A stretch of 64,000 bases of DNA from Ralstonia insidiosa (GTDB lineage: Bacteria; Pseudomonadota; Gammaproteobacteria; Burkholderiales; Burkholderiaceae), in assembly GCF_008801405.1 (NCBI RefSeq), contig NZ_VZPV01000003.1, positions 1-64,000 of the forward strand. The letters run 5' to 3'. The notes under the pieces are model-generated. The model saw nothing but the letters and a program-made list of their open reading frames with translations. It was not told where the DNA came from and made no database searches. Shown in pieces: positions 50,950 through 59,465 of the stretch; position 1 is the stretch's first letter; every line of letters begins with the position of its first letter. Made by a program: the position numbers and the translations under genes.

Positions 50950-51570
50950 TCAGCCCTTCTTGTCGCCTGGGCTGCCGAGCCCGTTCTCCAGCATCTCGAT
51001 CACCATCTCGGCATAGCCTTCGTACGACAGTGGGCCATCGGGTTTGAGCCAGGTGAACGTCCAGTTCATCATGCCGAACAGCATCATCGTGATGGGGGTG
51101 CGGTTAGCCTCGTCCACCTTGTCGGGGTAGGCCGCGCCGAGCTGCCGGCCCACAGCGGCCACCACGTCCCGCTCGCGGGCGAGCACGATGTCACGTTGGT
51201 CGGGCGACAGGTATTTCACGTCGTTGAGCAGTGCCACGTGCCGCGTGCGCGACGTCGCATATTCGGCCAGGAAGGTGCGGATCAGCAGATGTAGCGTGGC
51301 CCGCGCCGACAGCTTGGCGTGCAGCGCATCGCTCTCCGCGCGTTCGACCAGGTCGGCCAGCCGCGTGGTGTAGCGGTCGAGCAGATCGAAGAGGATCGCT
51401 TCCTTGCCTTCGTAGTAGTGGTACAGGCGCGACTTCGAGCCACCGCAGGCGGCGGCGAGCTGGTTCATCGACACGCTCGGGTAGCTGTCAGCCGCAAAGG
51501 CTTCAGCGGCGGTGTCGAGCACGCTTTCGCGGCGCAGCTCGAATTCGTCTTCGTTCTTGACGCGGGACAT
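50950..51570 (-). CDS. paaR: TetR-family regulator, probable PaaR
   Basis: 206 residues from ATG 51570 (GTG at 51582 is the alternative). HTH at the N-terminus (ESVLDTAAEAFAADSYPSVS; MNQLAAACGGSKSRLYHYYE) and a helical ligand domain. In betaproteobacteria paaABCDE clusters are controlled by a TetR protein called PaaR that responds to phenylacetyl-CoA. This gene lies 13 bases behind paaE on the opposite strand, and the operator is a TetR-type palindrome, so the name is reasonable but inferred. The gene is downstream of pcaD on the same strand and may share its transcript. Confidence 0.85.
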   Translation of the reverse strand: MSRVKNEDEFELRRESVLDTAAEAFAADSYPSVSMNQLAAACGGSKSRLYHYYEGKEAILFDLLDRYTTRLADLVERAESDALHAKLSARATLHLLIRTFLAEYATSRTRHVALLNDVKYLSPDQRDIVLARERDVVAAVGRQLGAAYPDKVDEANRTPITMMLFGMMNWTFTWLKPDGPLSYEGYAEMVIEMLENGLGSPGDKKG

Positions 51571-51607
51571 GTCTGGCGGCACATCGGTTGGATGGCCGCC
51601 ATGTTAA

Positions 51608-51628
51608 CCGCAACCGGGCGGGTTGCGG
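51608..51628. promoter_or_regulatory. Inverted repeat between pcaD and the TetR gene
   Basis: CCGCAACC (51608-51615) and GGTTGCGG (51621-51628) are perfect arms with a 5-base centre, in the 76-base gap between pcaD and the paaR-like gene. Either a terminator stem without a T-run or an operator. Confidence 0.45.
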
Positions 51629-51646
51629 CGCATCGTTGCCGATCCG

Positions 51647-52462
51647 TTATGCCGTCTCGTGCACGGCCAGGAAATCCAGCACCAGCCCGATAAACGCGTC
51701 CGGCGCTTCCACGTTGGCAAGGTGCACGGTGTCCAGCATGCGCAGTTGTGCGCCCGGAATGGCGGCGGCGATCTCCTCGCCGTGGCGCGCAGACGTCACC
51801 GTGTCGTGCAGGCCCGCAATGACCAGCGTGGGATGCGGGATGAGCGCGATCGTGCGACGCAGGTCTGAATCCCGCACGGCAGTCCAGCCGCCGATGATGC
51901 CCTCGCGCGGCGTTTCCAGCAGCGCGCGGCGGAACGGTGCGACCGCCGGGTCATTTGCCTCCAGCATGTGTGCCGGGAACCAGTTGCGCAGGAAGGTCTC
52001 GGCCGTCTCTTGCATGTCGGGGGCACGCCGCAGCTCCGCAATGGCGTTGTCAAAGTACTGCACCGGGCCGAGGTGGGCAGCGGTGTTCGACAGCACCAGG
52101 CGGTCAATGCGCTCCGGCACATGGATGGCCAACCATTGCGCCACGATGCCCCCCAGCGAAAGCCCCAGCATGTGCACGCGCTGCAGGCCGAGTGCGTCGA
52201 GCAGCTCCACCACATCGCGTCCCAGTCGATCGAGTGAATACAGCCCGGTGGGCGCATCGGACGCACCGTGGCCGCGCGCGTCATAACGCAACACGTGGAA
52301 GTGCTCGGCAAGCTGCGGCACCGTCACGTCCCACATATGCAGATCGGTGCCGATGGAGTTGGACAGCAGCAGGACAGGCTTGTTGGGCGAGCCGTCAAAG
52401 CGATAGGCGAGACGTACGCCGTCGCCGGTGGTGATGAACGAAAGGGTGTTGTGAGATCCCAT
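51647..52462 (-). CDS. pcaD: 3-oxoadipate enol-lactonase-like alpha/beta hydrolase
   Basis: 271 residues, ATG 52462 with GGAG 7 bases upstream. The oxyanion/early region is LLLSNSIGTDLHMWDVTVPQ, then YDARGHGASDAPTG, the nucleophile elbow GLSLGGIVAQWLAIHVPERI and the late His in MLDTVHLANVEAPDAF. This pattern is that of PcaD in the beta-ketoadipate pathway. It is divergent from a LysR gene. Its linkage to the paa genes is unusual, since phenylacetate breakdown does not need PcaD, so a different lactone or ester substrate is possible. Confidence 0.85.
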   Translation of the reverse strand: MGSHNTLSFITTGDGVRLAYRFDGSPNKPVLLLSNSIGTDLHMWDVTVPQLAEHFHVLRYDARGHGASDAPTGLYSLDRLGRDVVELLDALGLQRVHMLGLSLGGIVAQWLAIHVPERIDRLVLSNTAAHLGPVQYFDNAIAELRRAPDMQETAETFLRNWFPAHMLEANDPAVAPFRRALLETPREGIIGGWTAVRDSDLRRTIALIPHPTLVIAGLHDTVTSARHGEEIAAAIPGAQLRMLDTVHLANVEAPDAFIGLVLDFLAVHETA

Positions 52463-52561
52463 GATGGGCTCCAGAACGTGTTTGAGGTGGAGTCATCCTA
52501 GAATCCGGGCTGTTTCATGGATACTATAAAGTTTGAAAGAACTCTGTAGATTCAACAAACA

Positions 52562-53515
52562 ATGTCGAACTTCACGCTCCATGAGCTGCAGTGCTTCGAT
52601 GCGGTGGTGGCAGGGGGGAGCTTTCAGGCGGCGGCTGACCGGCTGCACCGCTCGCACCCCTCGGTGTTTGCAGCGGTGGCCAAGCTGGAGGAGCAACTCG
52701 GCTTGAGCCTGTTGGACCGCAGTGGCTATCGGGTGCGGTTGACGGAGGCTGGTCAGTCCTTCCATCGCAAAGTCCAGTCATTGCTGCGGGAGAGCGAAGA
52801 GTTGCGGACCCACGCCAGGCAACTGGCCATGGGGGAGGAAGCCGAGTTGCGCGTGGTGCTGGGCGATCTGTGCCCGTTGCAGCCGGTGCTGGCATTGCTC
52901 AGCCAGTTCTTCGGCCAATGCCCGCAAACGCGCTTGCAGTTGCAGTTCGAAGCCGTGACCGGCCCCTGGGAGCGCCTGCTGGAAGACGAGGCCGATCTGA
53001 TCGTGCACCGCGTGCCGAAAGGCGATGTGCGCATGGAATGGATCGACCTGGGCAAGATCGCGATGGTGCCGGTGGTCGCGCCGGGTTTTTTGCCTTTTGC
53101 GCCAACGTCCGGCCTTACGCCGCAGCAGATGCAGCGCTTCATGCAATGCGTGATCAACGATTCGGCGCGTCAGCCGTCATCGCAGGCGCACTACGTGTTG
53201 GAGGGCGCCCCGCAGTGCTTCGTGCCGGATCAGCTGATGAAGAAGGAGTTGATCGTGCACGGTATGGCGTGGGGACATCTGCCGCGCTTCATGATCGAGG
53301 CGGAATTGCGCGAGGGGCGTCTGCTCTCGATTGCAGGCAAGCACTTCCCCGGCATGATCCAGGACTTGGCGGTGGCGCGCCGACGTGATCGGCCGCACGG
53401 GCCCGTTGCCAATCGGTTGTGGGATTTTCTGGCCCAGCAGGCGCCGGTACTGAAGCCGGTGCTGGGCCGGATGCCGCGCCAGGCCGCGGCAGGCGCTGCG
53501 CGCAAGACGACGTAG
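52562..53515 (+). CDS. LysR-family regulator divergent from pcaD
   Basis: 317 residues. HTH (GGSFQAAADRLHRSHPSVFA; LEEQLGLSLLDRSGYRVRLT) and effector domain (LRVVLGDLCPLQPVLALLSQ; VTGPWERLLEDEADLIVHRV). Start codon 99 bases from that of pcaD, with an AT-rich spacer (ATACTATAAAG). It probably activates or represses pcaD and itself. The ligand is unknown. Confidence 0.9.
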   Translation: MSNFTLHELQCFDAVVAGGSFQAAADRLHRSHPSVFAAVAKLEEQLGLSLLDRSGYRVRLTEAGQSFHRKVQSLLRESEELRTHARQLAMGEEAELRVVLGDLCPLQPVLALLSQFFGQCPQTRLQLQFEAVTGPWERLLEDEADLIVHRVPKGDVRMEWIDLGKIAMVPVVAPGFLPFAPTSGLTPQQMQRFMQCVINDSARQPSSQAHYVLEGAPQCFVPDQLMKKELIVHGMAWGHLPRFMIEAELREGRLLSIAGKHFPGMIQDLAVARRRDRPHGPVANRLWDFLAQQAPVLKPVLGRMPRQAAAGAARKTT

Positions 53516-53522
53516 CGCGCGG

Positions 53523-54128
53523 TCAGGCGGCCTGCTTGGTCGCACTCATGTAGTTGCGGTTGTAGTTGAGCACGCGCCCCGTGGCGAGGTCAAAACCGAC
53601 GCGGCCGGTGAGCGTTTCCAGCGCGCGGCCGTACAGGTGGAAGTGGCGCGTGGGCTTGTTGCCGACCACGTGGATGCTATGGATGTCGTCCGCCAGAAAC
53701 GTGATTGGCGTGCCGGGTTGCACGACCACCTCACGCGACAGGGCGAGCGTGGCCCGTTCAGGGTCGCGGCCATCATCGGTGCGGATGTACACGCGGTTCA
53801 ACTCCTCGCCTTCCAGTGCAACGATCACTGCCCACGTGGTGTGGTTGTGCGGCGGCGTGATCTTGCCCGGGTTGATCGAGTTCAGGTACAGCGCAAAGGT
53901 CTTGTCGGCCTCTTCATGCAGCAGGTAGCGGCTGGAGGCATCGGCTTCGTCTGCCGGTGGTGGCGGGAAGGCGTCGAAGGGGAACAGCGCCTCTTGCGCG
54001 GCCAGTTCCTGCAACCGATCAGCAATGCGGGTGAGTGACGCGTAGGTGATGCCATCCTGCGCAGCAATGGCACGAATGGCGATGAGGGTTTGACGGACCG
54101 CGTGGTCCCGTTGCTCGGTGAGGCTCAT
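53523..54128 (-). CDS. Cysteine dioxygenase-family cupin
   Basis: 201 residues from ATG 54128; the frame open to 54470 is not used. The cupin metal motif PPHNHTTWAVIVALEGEELN with downstream SIHVVGNKPTRHFHLYGRAL gives the three His of an iron site. The same family includes cysteine and 3-mercaptopropionate dioxygenases. It lies divergent from the rhodanese/cystathionine beta-lyase genes, which supports a thiol oxidation role. The exact thiol is unknown. Confidence 0.85.
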   Translation of the reverse strand: MSLTEQRDHAVRQTLIAIRAIAAQDGITYASLTRIADRLQELAAQEALFPFDAFPPPPADEADASSRYLLHEEADKTFALYLNSINPGKITPPHNHTTWAVIVALEGEELNRVYIRTDDGRDPERATLALSREVVVQPGTPITFLADDIHSIHVVGNKPTRHFHLYGRALETLTGRVGFDLATGRVLNYNRNYMSATKQAA

Positions 54129-54291
54129 GGCGCGTTGTGAACAATGAAGGGCAGAGGAGAGACGCCCCAGTGTAGAACGCCGGGCACGCACCACCAACGC
54201 AGCATCCTGCATATGCATAGACGCATCGGTTCGTTCTCGCGCGCGGGGCGGCGTGCCTACCATGGGCCTTTCCGTTACGCGCGAGGCCCGC

Positions 54292-55911
54292 ATGTCTGTT
54301 CCTTCCATTGATGCCGTCACGTTGAAGGCGTGGCTCCACGACGGCGCGGAGATTGCACTGCTCGACGTGCGCGAGGCTGGTGAATTTGGCGAAGGACATC
54401 TCTTCCTGGCAACGCCAGCACCATACAGCCGGCTGGAGATCGACGCCGTGCGTCTGGTGCCCCGGCGCAACGTTCGGCTGGTAGTGACGGATGCCGATGG
54501 TGGTGCGCTCTCCGTGCTGGCAGCCCGGCGCTTGCTCGATCTTGGCTACGACAGCGTGCACGTGCTGGAGAGCGGTAATGCCGGCTGGCAGGCCGCCGGG
54601 TTTGCGTTGTTCAAGGGCATCAACGTGCCATCCAAGACGTTTGGTGAACTGGCTGAGCTGGCCTATCACACACCGCACATCACGGCAGGTGAGCTGGCCG
54701 CCTGGCAGCGCGAGCACAAGCGCCACGTGCTGCTGGATGGGCGCACCGTCGCCGAGTACCGCCGCATGACCATTCCTGGTGCTGTTGCGTGCCCGAACGG
54801 TGAGCTGGCACTGCGCGTGCATGCGCTTGTGCCGGATGACGACACACCGGTTGTCATCAATTGCGCGGGGCGCACACGCAGCATCATCGGTGCGCAAACA
54901 CTGCGCAATCTGGGGCTGCCGAATCCGATCTACGCGCTGGAGAACGGTACGCAAGGCTGGCAGTTGCACGGCCTGACGTTGGAGCACGGCGCCGACCGCC
55001 GCTACCCCGACACGATCGACGTGCCGGCACGCCGGCGCGCGAAGGCAGCGGTGGCGGATCTGTCCGATCGCTTTGCTGTGCCAACAGTCACAGCGGTGGC
55101 GGTTCAAGCCGAGATCCAGCAAGGGGCGCGTACGGTCTTCCTGCTCGACGTGCGCACCGCGGATGCCTTTGCGCGCGGCAGCCTGCCGGGTGCCGTGCAT
55201 GCGCCGGGCGGCCAGTTGCTGCAGGCGACAGACCAGTACGTCGGCGTGCGCGGCGCCTGGTTGATCGTCTTCGACGATGACGGTATCCGCGCTCCCGTGA
55301 TCGCCAGTTGGTTGCGCCAGCAGGGGCACGACGCCGCAGTGCTGGAAGGCGGTTTGAACGAAGCGAATGCGGCCTTGCTGACAACACGGGATACGCCTTG
55401 GCAGCCGGCACTCCCTGTGGGGATCGACGCGGGCACGCTGCGCAACGCCTTCGCGCATGGAGAAGTCGTGTTGTTCGATCTGCGCAGCAGTGCGGCCTAT
55501 CGTACGGCGCATATTCCCGGCGCACGGTGGGCCACACGGCGACAGTTGCACGACGTGCGCGGCGCACAGGTCGTGCTGGTGGACGATGACGCTGCAGTTA
55601 GCGCACTCGCGGCGGTGGACTTGCTGGAGCAGGGGGCGGCTTCCGTGCGGCGACTCGAAGGTGGCGTTGCCGCGTGGCATGCCGCCGGGTATCCGCTTGA
55701 GGCGACGCCAGAACTGCCGGCAGACGCCGAGCGCATTGACTACCTTTTCTTCGTGCATGACCGCCATGACGGCAACCTCGATGCCGCGCGTGGCTATCTC
55801 GCCTGGGAGATCGGGCTGGTAGCGCAACTCGATGCGCAGGAGCGCGCGCTGTTTGCGCTCGGCAGCCCGAGTGCAATCGTCAACGAAACGGCAGAGGTGG
55901 TGGCCCCATGA
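54292..55911 (+). CDS. Four-domain rhodanese-like sulfurtransferase
   Basis: 539 residues from ATG 54292. Four rhodanese domains start near DAVTLKAWLHDGAEIALLDV, ITAGELAAWQREHKRHVLLD, VQAEIQQGARTVFLLDV and GTLRNAFAHGEVVLFDLRSS. Only domain 2 has the active-site Cys loop (VVINCAGRTRS). Domains 1, 3 and 4 have Asp-rich loops (TDADGG, FDDDGI, VDDDAA) and should be inactive. The longer frame from 54253 lacks support. It overlaps the beta-lyase gene by 4 bases, so the two act together, probably moving sulfane sulfur from cysteine breakdown. Confidence 0.9.
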   Translation: MSVPSIDAVTLKAWLHDGAEIALLDVREAGEFGEGHLFLATPAPYSRLEIDAVRLVPRRNVRLVVTDADGGALSVLAARRLLDLGYDSVHVLESGNAGWQAAGFALFKGINVPSKTFGELAELAYHTPHITAGELAAWQREHKRHVLLDGRTVAEYRRMTIPGAVACPNGELALRVHALVPDDDTPVVINCAGRTRSIIGAQTLRNLGLPNPIYALENGTQGWQLHGLTLEHGADRRYPDTIDVPARRRAKAAVADLSDRFAVPTVTAVAVQAEIQQGARTVFLLDVRTADAFARGSLPGAVHAPGGQLLQATDQYVGVRGAWLIVFDDDGIRAPVIASWLRQQGHDAAVLEGGLNEANAALLTTRDTPWQPALPVGIDAGTLRNAFAHGEVVLFDLRSSAAYRTAHIPGARWATRRQLHDVRGAQVVLVDDDAAVSALAAVDLLEQGAASVRRLEGGVAAWHAAGYPLEATPELPADAERIDYLFFVHDRHDGNLDAARGYLAWEIGLVAQLDAQERALFALGSPSAIVNETAEVVAP

Positions 55912-57143
55912 CCCGCACATTCACCCGCGCATCCCACAACGTGCCCGAAGCGCTTGCCACACGCATCATCCATGCGGGCAGCCCACCGTTTGTTGACGGA
56001 GCCGCGCCCGTCAATGTGCCCGTTGAACGCACCAGCACCGTGCGCCATGCCAGCACCGCTGCCCTGCACGACGTGCACGCTCGCCGCAAGGCCGGCGAGA
56101 ACATCGCCAGCTACGGCCGCCATGGCTCGCAAACGCACCGCGCGCTGGAAGATGCACTGCTGGCGCTGGAGGGCGGCGTGCGAGCGTTCCTTGCGCCGTC
56201 GGGCCTGTCGGCCATCTCGCTGACGTTCTTGGCGCTGCTCTCGCCTGGTGACCACGTGATCGTGACCGACAGCATCTATGCACCCGTGCGCCGGCTGGAT
56301 GCCGTGTTGCTGCAGCGATTGGGGATCGAGGTGTCGTATGTCGAGCCCAACGACGGGCGCCTGGAAGCGGCCATTCGACCACACACGCGGTTGATCTTTA
56401 CCGAGTCGCCTGGGTCGCTGCTGTACGAGATCTACGATCTGGAGGCCATTGCCCGTGTGGCGCGGCGCCACGATATCGTGCTGGCGACGGACAACACCTG
56501 GGCCTCCGGCATCCTGTTCCGTCCGCTTGCGGCGGGGGCCGATGTTTCGGTGCTGGCTGCCACCAAGTACGTGGCCGGGCATTCCGACGTGATGCTGGGC
56601 GCCGTGATTGCGCGCACCGAGGCCGTGGCCGCCCGCATTGCCGCCGCCCACGATGTGCTGGGCCTGACCATTGGCGCAGACGATGCCTACCTGGCCTTGC
56701 GTGGCGTGCGCACGCTACCTGTGCGGATGGCGCAGCACCAACGCAACGCAACGCGTGTTGCGCAATGGTTGCAGACGCAGCCGGGCGTGGGGCAGGTGTT
56801 TTATCCGGCATTGCCGGACGACCCTGGCCACGCGCTGTGGAAGCGCGATTTCTCGGGCGCCAACGGGCTGGTCTCCTTCGTACTCAAGGACGCAGATCAG
56901 TACGCTGCGGAGCGTGTTGCTGACGCGTTGCAGCTCTTCGCCATTGGCGCCTCGTGGGGTGGCTATGAAAGCCTTGTCACGGTGGTTGCGCCCGAGCGCC
57001 TTTCAGACCATGTGCAATGGAACCGCAGCGGTGCGGTGTTGCGCCTGCACGTTGGCCTGGAAGATGCCGACGACCTGATTGCCGATCTGGAGCAGGCGCT
57101 GCAGCACGCGCCCGTGGCGGAGCTGCACGCCATCGGTGGGTAG
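55908..57143 (+). CDS. Cystathionine beta-lyase-like PLP enzyme
   Basis: 411 residues. The Cys/Met metabolism PLP family pattern is complete: YGRHGSQTHRALEDALLALE, AFLAPSGLSAISLTFLALL, DNTWASGILFRP and the Schiff-base Lys in SVLAATKYVAGHSDVMLGAV, with the end SWGGYESLV. MetC-type enzymes cleave cystathionine or cystine to give pyruvate, ammonia and a thiol. It overlaps the rhodanese stop as ATGA. The same block has an amino-acid ABC importer, so cystine or a related S-amino acid may be the imported substrate. Confidence 0.88.
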   Translation: MTRTFTRASHNVPEALATRIIHAGSPPFVDGAAPVNVPVERTSTVRHASTAALHDVHARRKAGENIASYGRHGSQTHRALEDALLALEGGVRAFLAPSGLSAISLTFLALLSPGDHVIVTDSIYAPVRRLDAVLLQRLGIEVSYVEPNDGRLEAAIRPHTRLIFTESPGSLLYEIYDLEAIARVARRHDIVLATDNTWASGILFRPLAAGADVSVLAATKYVAGHSDVMLGAVIARTEAVAARIAAAHDVLGLTIGADDAYLALRGVRTLPVRMAQHQRNATRVAQWLQTQPGVGQVFYPALPDDPGHALWKRDFSGANGLVSFVLKDADQYAAERVADALQLFAIGASWGGYESLVTVVAPERLSDHVQWNRSGAVLRLHVGLEDADDLIADLEQALQHAPVAELHAIGG

Positions 57144-57153
57144 GAGAGGGGGA

Positions 57154-58008
57154 TCAGACAGCAAACGCCGCGCTTGCAAAGGCGGCGTGCCACGGCGCAT
57201 GTGCAGGCGGCCGTGCCCCGGCATGCCCCGACAGCGCGCGCGACAGAAATGCCCGCGTGCGCTCGCTCGCCGGTGACGAGAAGAGCTGCTCGGCCGGGCC
57301 GCGTTCCACCACCACGCCGTGCTCGGTAAACACCACCGCATCGCTGATGGCGCGTGCGAAGGCCATTTCGTGCGTCACCAGCACGCAGGTCAGCCCATCG
57401 TCGACCAGTTCTCCGATGACGTTGAGCACTTCGCCCACCGTCTCAGGGTCGAGCGCCGAGGTCACCTCGTCAAACAGGATCAGCTCGGGCCGCATTGCCA
57501 GCGCCCTGGCAATCGCCACGCGTTGTTGCTGGCCGCCGGAGAGCTGGCCCGGATAGGCGCGTGCCTTGTCGGCCAAACCTACCTTCTTGAGCAGGGCATG
57601 CGCATCGGCTTCGGCCTCTTGCTTCGTTCGGCCCAGCACGCGCACGGGGGCGGCCGTCAGGTTGTCCAGCACGCTCAGGTGCGGAAACAGGTTGTACTGC
57701 TGGAACACGAAGCCGATGCGCTTGCGCAGGGCAATCGTGTCGGCCTCGGTGGTGAGCTGGTCGACGCGGATGCCGTCCACCGTCACACTGCCGCGTTGCG
57801 GCCGCAACAGCCCGCTGATGCAGCGCAAGAGCGTCGACTTGCCTGAGCCGGATGGCCCGATGATCGACACGGCCTGGCCACGGTGCACATCGAGATCGAT
57901 GCCGCGCAATACAGGTGTGGTGCCGAAGGTCAGATGCACATCGCGCAACGCTACGAGCGGAGCACTGGTAGCAGGCGCATCAAGGGGCAGCAGATCAGGC
58001 GAGGACAT
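57154..58008 (-). CDS. Polar amino-acid ABC importer ATPase
   Basis: 284 residues. Walker A IIGPSGSGKSTLLR, Q-loop FVFQQYNLFPH, signature LSGGQQQRVAIARALA, Walker B ELILFDEVTSALDPE and the switch His in LVTHEMAF. This is the GlnQ/HisP/TcyC-like group. The C-terminal end has an extra Ala/Pro-rich tail. It overlaps the permease gene by 14 bases, the last gene of the four-gene importer operon. Convergent with the beta-lyase gene. Confidence 0.92.
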   Translation of the reverse strand: MSSPDLLPLDAPATSAPLVALRDVHLTFGTTPVLRGIDLDVHRGQAVSIIGPSGSGKSTLLRCISGLLRPQRGSVTVDGIRVDQLTTEADTIALRKRIGFVFQQYNLFPHLSVLDNLTAAPVRVLGRTKQEAEADAHALLKKVGLADKARAYPGQLSGGQQQRVAIARALAMRPELILFDEVTSALDPETVGEVLNVIGELVDDGLTCVLVTHEMAFARAISDAVVFTEHGVVVERGPAEQLFSSPASERTRAFLSRALSGHAGARPPAHAPWHAAFASAAFAV

Positions 58009-58678
58009 GGGCGCGCTCCAGGCGCCGGGTCAGGCGCGAAATCGGGTAGCAATAGACGAAGAACAACCCGAGCACAGTGAAGTAGGTAAGCACCGTGAAC
58101 GGCGTACGGTTGACGGTGTTGCTGGCAATCTGCGCGGTGTCGAGCAGGTCATGCACGCCCACCAGCGAGGCCATGGCGGTGCCCATGGTGATGACCGCGT
58201 ACAGGTTCATCCATGAAGGCAGCATGCGGCGCAGGCACTGTGGCAGCACGATGCGCCAGAGGATGTCGCGGCGCGTGAAGGCCAGCGATGCCGCCGCCTC
58301 CCACTGCGTAGACGGAATCGACAGCACCGCGCCACGAAAGATTTCCGCTACGTGGGCACTTGCAGGCAGTGCCAGCGCCAGCGTGACCTTGAGCCAGTCG
58401 GGAAACGGAAACACATGGCCGCGCACGACAATCTCGAACGGCACGGCGTAAGCAATGCCGTACACGAGCACAAGCCAGGGCGCATTCCGGAAGGCGACGA
58501 CGTAGCTGCCGGCAAACCGTTGCACCCAGCCTGCCGGCGACAGGTGCAACGCACCGACGGCTAGCCCGATCAACGTGCCCAGCCCAACGGCAAGCAAGCT
58601 GATGCCGATATTGATGGCCAACCCCCGCAGCAGTGCCGGTGACCAGTGCAGCAGCGTCCCAAGAAGAGTGTCAGGCAT
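57995..58678 (-). CDS. Amino-acid ABC importer permease 1
   Basis: 227 residues from ATG 58678 (AGGAGGG upstream). Membrane segments (LLRGLAINIGISLLAVGLGT), the EAA-like loop (EAAASLAFTRRDILWRIVLP) and SYVVAFRNAPWLVLVYGIAY, as in HisM/GltK-type permeases. It overlaps the second permease by 8 bases; both together should make the heterodimeric channel. Confidence 0.9.
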   Translation of the reverse strand: MPDTLLGTLLHWSPALLRGLAINIGISLLAVGLGTLIGLAVGALHLSPAGWVQRFAGSYVVAFRNAPWLVLVYGIAYAVPFEIVVRGHVFPFPDWLKVTLALALPASAHVAEIFRGAVLSIPSTQWEAAASLAFTRRDILWRIVLPQCLRRMLPSWMNLYAVITMGTAMASLVGVHDLLDTAQIASNTVNRTPFTVLTYFTVLGLFFVYCYPISRLTRRLERAHVLA

Positions 58679-59453
58679 GGGCGGGCCCTCCTGCAACAGC
58701 GTGGCCCGTGGCCCCATAGCCCGGCATGCGCAGCCGGCGTTCGATCCACACGCCGGCTGCGTGCACGGCATAGGTGACCACGCCATAGAACAGCAGTAAC
58801 AGCACCATGCATTCGAGCACGTTGTCGCGTTGGGTCCAGATCATCAGCGCGCTGTAGGTGATGTCGCCCACCGCAATGGCCGAGGCCAGAGACGACGCCT
58901 TCACCAGTTCCACCGTGTTGTTCATCAGCGAGGGCAGCGCGGCACGGAATGCCAGCGGAAGCTGCACGCGCCACAGCCGTTCACGTGCGCTGAAGCCCAA
59001 CGACGTTGCCGCTTCCAGCATGGCGGGCGGTACGGCCTCGATGCCGCCGCGCAACGCCTCGGCATGAAAGGCCGCCTTGTGCAGCGAGAGAATGGCGACC
59101 GCCCAGAAGAACGGCGTGAGCGGGTTGCGCAACTGCCACTGCGCCAGCGCTTGCGTGATGAGTGTGTTGACGACCAGGAACGCACAGCACAACTGCACCA
59201 GCGTGGGTGTGTTGCGGGTGAGTTCAACAAAGCCCTGGGCGAGTTGCGCGACACGCCGGCGCGGTGAGATCAGCAAGCGCGCCAGCACCACCCCAAAGAT
59301 GAGGCTCAACACCACGGTGCTGAACATCACCAGCAGCGAGAGCCTGGCGCCTTGCAGCAGCGCATTCCGTTCGTAGGCTTCAGCCAGGAAGCCGTAGTCG
59401 AGGCCCGTATGGCGGACCAGCGCAATCACGCGCAGAAGCAGATCGTCAGCCAT
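58671..59453 (-). CDS. Amino-acid ABC importer permease 2
   Basis: 260 residues. Segments start at LQGARLSLLVMFSTVVLSLI. The FVELTRNTPTLVQLCCAFLV region and EAATSLGFSARERLWRVQLP loop are those of the His/Glu/polar amino-acid permease family. It follows the binding-protein gene by 12 bases. Confidence 0.9.
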   Translation of the reverse strand: MADDLLLRVIALVRHTGLDYGFLAEAYERNALLQGARLSLLVMFSTVVLSLIFGVVLARLLISPRRRVAQLAQGFVELTRNTPTLVQLCCAFLVVNTLITQALAQWQLRNPLTPFFWAVAILSLHKAAFHAEALRGGIEAVPPAMLEAATSLGFSARERLWRVQLPLAFRAALPSLMNNTVELVKASSLASAIAVGDITYSALMIWTQRDNVLECMVLLLLFYGVVTYAVHAAGVWIERRLRMPGYGATGHAVAGGPAHA

Positions 59454-59465
59454 GCGGAATGCGGG

